Below, piece by piece: positions 58,084-64,000 of a stretch of 64,000 bases of DNA (position 1 is its first letter; the number at the start of each line of letters is the position of its first letter). A program made the position numbers and the translations under genes. The DNA lies in NCBI GenBank assembly GCA_027023425.1, contig JALVVL010000044.1:1-64000 (forward strand). The letters run 5' to 3'. The notes below the pieces were generated by a model that did not search any database, was not told the origin of the DNA, and saw only the letters and a list, made by a program, of their open reading frames with translations. This DNA comes from Anaerolineales bacterium (GTDB taxonomy: Bacteria > Chloroflexota > Anaerolineae > Anaerolineales > DRMV01).

Positions 58084-58143
58084 CCCTTTCCACTCAGGCG
58101 CGTAAATCCCCTTTCGTCACCCTTTGCTTTCAGGAGGTCAAGT

Positions 58144-59112
58144 ATGGCTAAGAAACTTTCTTTCTCCGATGGCAAGCGAAAGTCCAACGTGCATGTTGCC
58201 CCGATTGCGTTGGTTGCTTTCCTCGTCATTGAGATTGTGGCCGTTATCGGCGCAAATTTGCTTGAAGCGGCTGTGAGCGAAACCGCGGCGGCGATCTGGT
58301 TTCTCGTTACCACCCTCGTTGCTTTCTACATCCTCTTTGCGTGGCAAATTGCCAAGCAGTGGGAAAAGGCCGTTGTGTTGCGCTTGGGCAAGTTCCGCGG
58401 CATCTACGGCCCCGGCTTGTTTTGGATTGTGCCGGTGCTGGATACCATTGTGGCTTGGATTGACCACCGGGTGATGGTGACGCCTTTCCGCGCTGAAAAG
58501 ACGCTCACCAAAGACACCGTGCCGGTGGATGTGGACGCGGTGCTGTTTTGGATGGTGTTTGACGCCGAAAAAGCGGCGTTGGAGGTGGAAGATTACCGCG
58601 CGGCGGTCTCTTGGGCGGCGCAAACTGCTCTGCGCGAGATCATCGGCCAGAAGGAATTGGCCGAGATTCTCACCGGCCGCGCGGCGATGGATGAAGAACT
58701 ACAGCGCATCATTGACGAACGCACCACGCCTTGGGGCGTGAGCGTGCAGTCAGTGGAAATTCGCGACATTGTAATTCCGCCGAATCTGGAAGAGGCAATG
58801 AGCCGGCGCGCTCAGGCCGAGCGTGAACGGCAGGCGCGGGTCATCTTGGGCCAATCGGAAGTGGAAATTGCCGAAAGTTTCTCCGAGGCGGCTAAGGCCT
58901 ATGCCGAGAACCCCACAGCCCTGCACCTGCGGGCAATGAACATGCTCTTTGAAGGCCTGAAAGAGAAGGGCGCGCTGGTGATTGTGCCCAGCAGCGCTGT
59001 AGAAACGATGAATTTGGGCGGCCTGAGCGGTTTGGTTTCGCTAAGCGGCTATCAAGGTCAGGCCGAAAACCCGGCGGAAAGCAATCCGTCCGTCAGTGTG
59101 GACAAATCGTAG
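58144..59112 (+). CDS. SPFH/Band 7 (slipin-like) membrane protein
   Basis: 322 residues. Two hydrophobic segments (near residues 20-42 and 45-68) precede the SPFH domain: EKAVVLRLGKFRGIYGPGLFWIVPVLD, seen as VVLRLGKFRGIYGPGLFWI, then RVMVTPFRAEKTLTKDTVPV and RDIVIPPNLEEAMSRRAQAERERQA region of slipins. The C-terminal coiled helix precedes a polar tail. Slipins form membrane scaffolds linked to stress and proteases; no NfeD partner is adjacent. AGGAGG six bases upstream. Placed between a YtrA regulator and an SdpI-like protein. Confidence 0.92.
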   Translation: MAKKLSFSDGKRKSNVHVAPIALVAFLVIEIVAVIGANLLEAAVSETAAAIWFLVTTLVAFYILFAWQIAKQWEKAVVLRLGKFRGIYGPGLFWIVPVLDTIVAWIDHRVMVTPFRAEKTLTKDTVPVDVDAVLFWMVFDAEKAALEVEDYRAAVSWAAQTALREIIGQKELAEILTGRAAMDEELQRIIDERTTPWGVSVQSVEIRDIVIPPNLEEAMSRRAQAERERQARVILGQSEVEIAESFSEAAKAYAENPTALHLRAMNMLFEGLKEKGALVIVPSSAVETMNLGGLSGLVSLSGYQGQAENPAESNPSVSVDKS

Positions 59113-59127
59113 AAAAGGAGGTGGCTT

Positions 59128-59775
59128 ATGAACAACAAGACTGCTTTCTGGAGCGTGGTGGCGTTGTTGGCAGCGATGGCCGTGGCAACGGCGGCAGTTT
59201 ACAACCGATTGCCCGCAATGATGGTGACCCACTGGGGCACCGAGGGCACACCCAACGGTGAAATGCCGCGGGTGTGGGGCGCTCTGCTCCCCCTGCTTTT
59301 GGCCGCGGGCGTCGCGGTGTTGCTATGGCTTCTGCCGCTAATTGACCCGCGCCGCCGGAACTATGCGGCCTTCCGCTCAACTTACAACGCTTTCGTGGTA
59401 GGCGTGGAGGCCTTCATCGCCTATGTGGATTTCTTCATGCTGGCTTGGAACTTAGGCTATCGGCTGCCACTTGAGCGGGCTATAGCGCCGGCGCTTGGGG
59501 CTATTTTCGTCCTCGCGGGGGTGCTCCTCCGCGAAGCGCGCCCCAACTGGTTTGTGGGCATACGCACCCCTTGGACGCTTTCAAGCGCCACAGTGTGGGA
59601 CAAGACCCACAGGCTTGCCGCTCCGTCCTTCATCTTCAGCGGCATAGTGACTGCCGCGGGAGTGTTTGGGACGCCGCTGTTGCTGGTTGGCATTGGCTTG
59701 GTGACGGTATCGGCGGTGCTCGCGGTGGTGTACTCCTACTTTGCCTACGAGGAGGAGCAGAAGCGCACCGCTTAG
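59128..59775 (+). CDS. SdpI-family membrane protein (DUF1648 plus SdpI domain)
   Basis: 215 residues with six membrane helices. The N-terminal DUF1648 part has RLPAMMVTHWGTEGTPNGEMPR; the C-terminal SdpI part has NWFVGIRTPWTLSSATVWDKTHRLA, both strongly conserved. In B. subtilis SdpI is the immunity protein and signal receptor for the SdpC toxin. No toxin gene is visible here, so a general envelope-stress role is more likely. AGGAGG precedes the ATG and the gap after the SPFH gene is 15 bases. A strong terminator follows. Confidence 0.92.
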   Translation: MNNKTAFWSVVALLAAMAVATAAVYNRLPAMMVTHWGTEGTPNGEMPRVWGALLPLLLAAGVAVLLWLLPLIDPRRRNYAAFRSTYNAFVVGVEAFIAYVDFFMLAWNLGYRLPLERAIAPALGAIFVLAGVLLREARPNWFVGIRTPWTLSSATVWDKTHRLAAPSFIFSGIVTAAGVFGTPLLLVGIGLVTVSAVLAVVYSYFAYEEEQKRTA

Positions 59776-59808
59776 GCTGTTGCAAAGCCGCCACTGGTGA
59801 TGCAAGAG

Positions 59809-59841
59809 GCGCGCCGAGGAACTTGCTCGGCGCGCTTTTTT
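59809..59841 (+). terminator. Terminator of the gntR-SPFH-sdpI operon
   Basis: GCGCGCCGAG-GAACTTG-CTCGGCGCGC followed by six T. Word array 7 begins immediately after the T run. Confidence 0.88.
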
Positions 59842-60180
59842 GGTTAACGCCAAGGCCGCCAAGGACACAAAGGACGCCAAGATTGACGCAGAGACGCAGA
59901 GGAAACAGAGGCGCAGAGAGCGCAGAGACGCCAAGGGCGCCAAGGATAAAAACCACAGATTACACAGATTAGCACAGAGGAGAAGATTAGCGATTTAGGA
60001 TTTGCGGGTGTTCCCTGAAATCGGTGTAAATCTGTGTCAATCTGTGGATGATAACGCCAAGGTCGCCAAGGGCATGAAGGTCGCCAAGAAAAAAGTTTTT
60101 TTCTGTGTTCTCTGTAAATTTCTGTGTCTTCTGTGGTTTTTTCCTTCAATCGGTGGATGGTAACGCAAAGACGCAGAGAG
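59842..60180. repeat. Word array 7
   Basis: GTTAACGCCAAGGCCGCCA, GACGCAGAGACGCAGAGG, AAAACCACAGATTACACAG, GATTTGCGGGTGTTCCCTG, TTTTCTGTGTTCTCTGTAA and GTAACGCAAAGACGCAGAG words. A tail CCCTAATTCCCTAATCCCC (60186-60220) leads to the tkt promoter region. No gene inside. Confidence 0.85.
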
Positions 60181-60277
60181 GCCCAAACCCCTAATTCCCT
60201 AATCCCCTAATCCCTCAATCCCTTCCGCGGTACAATAACTCCACCAGCCTCGCAATCTCACCTCACGGAGGTTTCCC

Positions 60278-62278
60278 ATGACCGATGAACTGCAAGACAA
60301 GGCCATCAAAACCCTGCGGTTTTTGGCCGCAGATATGATCCAAAACGCCCGCTCCGGCCACCCGGGCCTGCCCATGGGCGACGCGGCTATCGCTTTTACC
60401 CTCTGGACGCGCCACCTGCGCCACAACCCCAAGAACCCGCACTGGCCGAACCGCGACCGCTTCATCCTCTCCGGCGGGCACGGCTCGGCGCTGCTCTACG
60501 CCCTGCTGCACCTCACCGGCTACGACCTGCCCCTGGAGGAACTCAAGCGCTTCCGCCAGTGGGGGAGCAAAACCCCCGGCCACCCCGAGGTCGGCCTCAC
60601 ACCCGGCGTGGAAACCACCACCGGCCCCCTCGGGCAGGGCTTTGCCAACGGCGTGGGCATGGCGATCGCGCAGGCGCACATGGCCGCGCGCTTCAACCGC
60701 CCCGGCTTCCCCGTGTTTGACCACTACATCTACGCCATCGTCACCGACGGCGACCTGATGGAAGGCATTGCCTCGGAAGCAGCGTCCCTCGCCGGGCACC
60801 TGCGCCTCGGGCGGCTGATTTACTTCTACGACGACAACCGCATCACCATTGACGGCAGCACCGACATCACCTTCACCGAAGACCGCGGCAAGCGCTTTGA
60901 AGCCTACGGCTGGCAGGTGCTCCACGTGGCCGATGGCAACGATGTGGACGCCATTGACAAAGCCATTGAGGAAGCCAAAGCCGACCCGCGCCCCTCGCTC
61001 ATCATCTGCCGCACCCACATCGGCTACGGCCTGCCCCACAAGCAGGACACCCCCAAAGCCCACGGCGAGCCGCCCGGCGAAGAGGAACTCAACGAAGCCA
61101 AGCGCCTCGCCGGTTGGCCGACGCGCATGTTCTACATCCCCCACGAGGTGGAGGAATTTTTCCTTGAGGCCATCCCCAAGGGCGAGCACTGGTACGAAGC
61201 GCCGTGGCGGCAGATGTTCGCCCGCTACAAGGAAGCCTACCCCGACCTGGCCGCCGAGTTGGAGCGCCGCTGGGCGGGCGAACTGCCCGCAGGCTGGGAC
61301 GCCGACCTGCCCACCTTCCCCGCGGACGAAAAAGGCATGGCGACCCGCGCGGCCTCGGGCAAGGCGCTCAACGCGCTCGCCAAGCGCCTGCCCGAACTCA
61401 TCGGCGGCTCTGCCGACCTCACGCCTTCCAACAAAACTGCGCTGGCGGGCGAAAAAGATTTTCAGGCCGACACGCCCGAAGGCCGCTACATCCACTTTGG
61501 CGTGCGCGAGCACGCGATGGGCGGCATCATCAACGGCATCGCCCTTTACGGCGGGCTCAAGCCCTTTGGCGCGACCTTCCTCGTCTTTTCCGACTACCTG
61601 CGCGGCGCGCTGCGCATCGCGGCGCTTTCCCGCATTCCCAACATTTGGATTTTCACCCACGACAGCATCGGCGTAGGCGAAGATGGCCCCACCCACCAGC
61701 CGGTGGAGCACCTGGCCTCGCTGCGCGCCATGCCCAACATCATCGTCATCCGCCCGGGCGACGCCAACGAAACCGTGGAAGCGTGGAAGGTTGCCGTCCA
61801 GCGCAAGGACGCGCCCGTGGCGCTCATCCTCAGCCGCCAAGCCGTCCCTACCCTTGACCGCACCCGCTTCGCCTCGGCGGAAGGGTTGCGCCGCGGGGCT
61901 TACGTGCTGGCCGATTTCGGCGAACCGCAGGTCATCCTGATGGCTTCCGGCTCGGAAGTGGGGCTGGTGGCCGCAGCCGCGGAGCGCCTCGCGGCCGAGG
62001 GCATCGGCGTGCGGGTGGTTTCCTTCCCCAGTTGGGAACTGTTTTTGGAGCAGGATGAGGCCTATCGGGAAAGTGTGCTGCCGCCCGCGGTGAAGGCGCG
62101 CCTGGCGGTAGAAGCCGGCGTGCGGCTCGGTTGGGAACGCTGGGTCGGCGAGAAAGGTGCTATACTGTCAGTAGAGCGCTTTGGCGCATCCGCCCCCGGC
62201 AAGGTCGTGATGGAAAAGTTTGGGTTCACGGTGGAGCACGTGATTACGAAGGCGAAGGAAGTTTTATCCACCGATTGA
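60278..62278 (+). CDS. tkt: Transketolase
   Basis: 666 residues, full length. A TPP enzyme of the pentose phosphate pathway moving two-carbon units. Motifs: [56 protein letters not shown], the TPP-binding [13 protein letters not shown]-type segment ([18 protein letters not shown]) with YDDNRIT, and in the second half [26 protein letters not shown]-type ribosome site (ACGGAGGTTTCCC) before the ATG. The final five residues (VLSTD) and the TGA come from the ATCCACCGATTGACACAG word of array 8. rpiB follows after 266 bases. Confidence 0.96.
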   Translation: MTDELQDKAIKTLRFLAADMIQNARSGHPGLPMGDAAIAFTLWTRHLRHNPKNPHWPNRDRFILSGGHGSALLYALLHLTGYDLPLEELKRFRQWGSKTPGHPEVGLTPGVETTTGPLGQGFANGVGMAIAQAHMAARFNRPGFPVFDHYIYAIVTDGDLMEGIASEAASLAGHLRLGRLIYFYDDNRITIDGSTDITFTEDRGKRFEAYGWQVLHVADGNDVDAIDKAIEEAKADPRPSLIICRTHIGYGLPHKQDTPKAHGEPPGEEELNEAKRLAGWPTRMFYIPHEVEEFFLEAIPKGEHWYEAPWRQMFARYKEAYPDLAAELERRWAGELPAGWDADLPTFPADEKGMATRAASGKALNALAKRLPELIGGSADLTPSNKTALAGEKDFQADTPEGRYIHFGVREHAMGGIINGIALYGGLKPFGATFLVFSDYLRGALRIAALSRIPNIWIFTHDSIGVGEDGPTHQPVEHLASLRAMPNIIVIRPGDANETVEAWKVAVQRKDAPVALILSRQAVPTLDRTRFASAEGLRRGAYVLADFGEPQVILMASGSEVGLVAAAAERLAAEGIGVRVVSFPSWELFLEQDEAYRESVLPPAVKARLAVEAGVRLGWERWVGEKGAILSVERFGASAPGKVVMEKFGFTVEHVITKAKEVLSTD

Positions 62279-62535
62279 CACAGATTTGCACCGATTGAAG
62301 GAAAACCACAGAAAACACAGAAGTTTACAGAGAACACAGAAAAAATTTTTCTTTGCGCTCTTTGCTTTCTCTGCATCTTTGCATTTCCCTTGGCGCCCTT
62401 TGCATTCCTTGGCGACCTTGGCGTTACTCTTGGCGTCCTTGGCGTTGTTGTCCACAGATTGGCACAGATTTACACCCATTGAGTTTGGGATAAACCGCTC
62501 TGTGCCAATCTGTGTAATCTGTGGATTATTTTTTG
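62262..62535. repeat. Word array 8
   Basis: Starts inside the tkt 3' end. Words: ATCCACCGATTGACACAG, TGCACCGATTGAAGGAAAA, CACAGAAGTTTACAGAGAAC, CTTGGCGACCTTGGCGTTA and GTGCCAATCTGTGTAATCTG. No gene inside. Confidence 0.85.
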
Positions 62536-62544
62536 AGGTAAACC

Positions 62545-63006
62545 ATGAAGATAGCAGTTGGCTGTGACCACGGCGGGTATCCGCTCAAAGAAGCGGTGTT
62601 GCAAGCGATTCGCGACGCGGGGCACGAGGCGCTGGATTTCGGCACCGACAGCCCCGCGTCGGTGGACTTCCCCGACTATGCCGAGAAAGTGGGGCGCGCC
62701 ATCCAGCGCGGCGAGGCCGAGCGCGGCATCCTCATCTGCGGCAGCGGCGTGGGGATGAGCATGGCCGCGAACAAAATGCGCGGCATCTACGCCTCGGTGT
62801 GCCACGACACCTACTCCGCGCATCAGGGCGTGGAGCACGATGGCATGAACGTGCTGTGCATGGGCGGGCGCATCATCGGCAGCGAGTTGGCGCGCGAAAT
62901 CGTGCTCGCCTTCCTGCGCGCCCAACCCGGCGGCTCGGAGCGCCATGCGCGGCGCCGCGAAAAAGTCCGCCGGCTGGAAGAAGAATGCCGTTCCAGCAAC
63001 CCATAA
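62545..63006 (+). CDS. rpiB: Ribose 5-phosphate isomerase B
   Basis: 153 residues, the normal size. Converts ribose 5-phosphate and ribulose 5-phosphate. AVGCDHGGYPLKEAV opens the protein (conserved Asp-His for ring opening); ILICGSGVGMSMAANKMRGI carries the catalytic Cys loop; MGGRIIGSELAREIVLAFL is the dimer helix. The ribosome site is TTGAGG. With tkt upstream it forms a pentose phosphate pair although an array separates them. The C-terminal tail RRREKVRRLEEE is basic and helical. Confidence 0.95.
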   Translation: MKIAVGCDHGGYPLKEAVLQAIRDAGHEALDFGTDSPASVDFPDYAEKVGRAIQRGEAERGILICGSGVGMSMAANKMRGIYASVCHDTYSAHQGVEHDGMNVLCMGGRIIGSELAREIVLAFLRAQPGGSERHARRREKVRRLEEECRSSNP

Positions 63007-63110
63007 CGGCACAGCAAAAATTGGTAATTGCCCACGCGGGCGTGAGTGTAATATGCCATCTTTGGATTGCCCCTACCCAAAAAGTCGCCGCAGGGCGACT
63101 TTGCAAATGG

Positions 63111-63261
63111 TAGGTGCAGTTTCAACTGCCCCGTTGGTGCCCGGCGGCTGAAGTCACGGTCTACAAATTGCGAAGTCCGCCTGCGTGGACTTCTGCCCGC
63201 ACCGCGCCAAAGCGTTTGACTCGCTCACAGGCTGGGCGGGCACTTACAAAAACTGCACCTT
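63111..63261. repeat. Inverted-repeat element family D
   Basis: Begins AGGTGCAGTTTCAACTGCC and ends AAAAACTGCACCT, giving terminal inverted repeats of about 11 bp. Inside: GGCGGCTGAAGTCACGG and GAAGTCCGCCTGCGTGGACT. A partial copy is at 53857. It fills most of the 341-bp space between rpiB and the next gene. Confidence 0.7.
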
Positions 63262-63347
63262 GCCACAAAACGCCGCACATCCCCCTCTTATTTGTTTGAA
63301 GCGCGTCATATTTTCATTGGAAACTTACAGCAGAAAGGTAGGAAGCC

Positions 63348-64000
63348 ATGAAGAAGGCACATAGACGGTTTTCCCCTGCTTGGGTATTGCTGGCAGTGGG
63401 GATGGCCGCTCTTATCCTTGCGTTTCTGCCGCGACAAGCCGCCGCTCAAACCAACAAAGCCCCATCGCGGCGCTGGGTGACGGTCTCGGGGCGGGATGGC
63501 GATATCACCATTTTGCCCAACGGAGATGTGCGCGTGGTTGAAACGTGGAGGGTGCAGTTTCACGGCTCCCCTGCCTACACCTACGCTTACCGCGAAATTC
63601 CGCTCAACAAGGTGGAAGACATTACCGACTGGGGCGTGGCCGAGAACGGCAAGCAGTATGTGCGCTCCGACGGCAAAAGGGCGGGCACTTTCAAACTGGA
63701 AACCAAGGGGGTAGGACGGCACAAGTTAATCCGCATAACTTGGTACTTCCCGCCGACCGAAAACGCCACCCGCGTTTTTACGCTTTCCTACACGCTGAAG
63801 GGGGCGCTGTGGATTGACCAAGACTTTGACCGGTTTTTCTGGAAGTTCATAGAATCCGACCGCAGTTACACGATTGAAAGCGCCACGGTGAAATTGCATC
63901 TGCCGGCGCGCTTCCGGCCTCAAGAGGTGCATCTTGCCACATTTCTGAACGCCAAAGAGCAATCGGGGACGGCGAGGCTTCAGCCCGATGGGCAAACGAT
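63348..64000 (+). CDS. DUF2207-type membrane protein (N-terminal part, runs off the window)
   Basis: At least 217 residues, open at the right edge. Signal peptide or anchor at residues 12-35 (WVLLAVGMAALILAFLP). Then a beta-rich outside domain: DGDITILPNGDVRVVETWRVQF, TYAYREIPLNKVEDI and IRITWYFPPTENATRVFTLSYTL, which is the DUF2207 pattern (predicted membrane proteins with large ectodomain). The second half, normally with further membrane helices, is beyond the window. The ATG at 63348 has AGGAAG spaced five bases upstream. Confidence 0.8.
   Translation, partial: MKKAHRRFSPAWVLLAVGMAALILAFLPRQAAAQTNKAPSRRWVTVSGRDGDITILPNGDVRVVETWRVQFHGSPAYTYAYREIPLNKVEDITDWGVAENGKQYVRSDGKRAGTFKLETKGVGRHKLIRITWYFPPTENATRVFTLSYTLKGALWIDQDFDRFFWKFIESDRSYTIESATVKLHLPARFRPQEVHLATFLNAKEQSGTARLQPDGQT

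Noticed and set aside
60263-61840. 525-residue minus-strand open frame inside transketolase
   Set aside because: Antisense shadow of a well-conserved GC-rich gene; composition is biased and no family motif is present.

Overview
The window looks like chromosomal DNA of a bacterium of the Chloroflexota, most likely class Anaerolineae. This is an inference from gene content and style: a split methylmalonyl-CoA mutase, Ino1, threonine/proline-rich lipoproteins, a fused CBS-DHH-nucleotidyltransferase, a YtrA/SPFH/SdpI operon, and an unusual load of short palindromic repeats. Base composition is GC-rich. About 50 genes can be supported. No transposase, phage gene or CRISPR array was found, although non-autonomous mobile elements are everywhere.

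Layout. 1-8.1 kb: a large surface lipoprotein, a membrane protein, clpC and rpsA, all on the minus strand. 8.1-10.2 kb: a two-gene magnesium-chelatase-like pair (plus). 10.3-14.1 kb: a thiamin block (minus) made of a TPP riboswitch, thiN, ykoE and ykoD. 14.1-17.8 kb: rnpB (plus), then greA, two membrane proteins and a class A beta-lactamase-like protein (minus). 18-24.8 kb: proline dehydrogenase, tRNA-Gln, an FG-GAP-like lipoprotein, ino1, a GAF histidine kinase and a glycosyltransferase. 24.9-29.7 kb: methylmalonyl-CoA mutase and epimerase, several unknown proteins and an SDR. 29.7-34.8 kb: a tRNA cluster (Ser, Ser, Arg), surE, an exact parS site, clpB and psiE. 34.8-41.7 kb: a tRNA nucleotidyltransferase, fakA/asp23, rpmB, rpe and an FHA protein. 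41.8-46 kb: a secreted transglycosylase-like protein, a ParB-fold protein, mltG and ruvX. 46.9-53.5 kb: mreB-mreC-mreD-mrdA-thrC-thrB. 54-59.8 kb: PAP2, a large sensor-like membrane protein, a LysM protein, then the gntR-SPFH-sdpI operon. 60.3-64 kb: transketolase, rpiB and the start of a DUF2207 protein.

Functional threads. Cell-wall growth and rod shape are concentrated here (mre operon, mltG, serine hydrolase, LysM protein, PAP2). Protein quality control is represented by ClpC and ClpB, the pentose phosphate pathway by tkt, rpiB and rpe, and translation and RNA by S1, L28, RNase P RNA, four tRNAs and the CCA enzyme. The ThiN/YkoED block is controlled by a TPP riboswitch.

The most unusual material is non-coding. 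Low-complexity word arrays (CACAGA, CGCCAAGG, CGCAGAG, GTCGTTG) fill eight intergenic spaces. Every one lies behind a gene 3' end and several supply the last codons and stop codon of the gene. At least six families of small inverted-repeat elements are present, and some are nested with readable target-site duplications (TA, or 10 bp). Several genes start six bases after a TATAAT-like box with no Shine-Dalgarno sequence, which suggests leaderless mRNAs.
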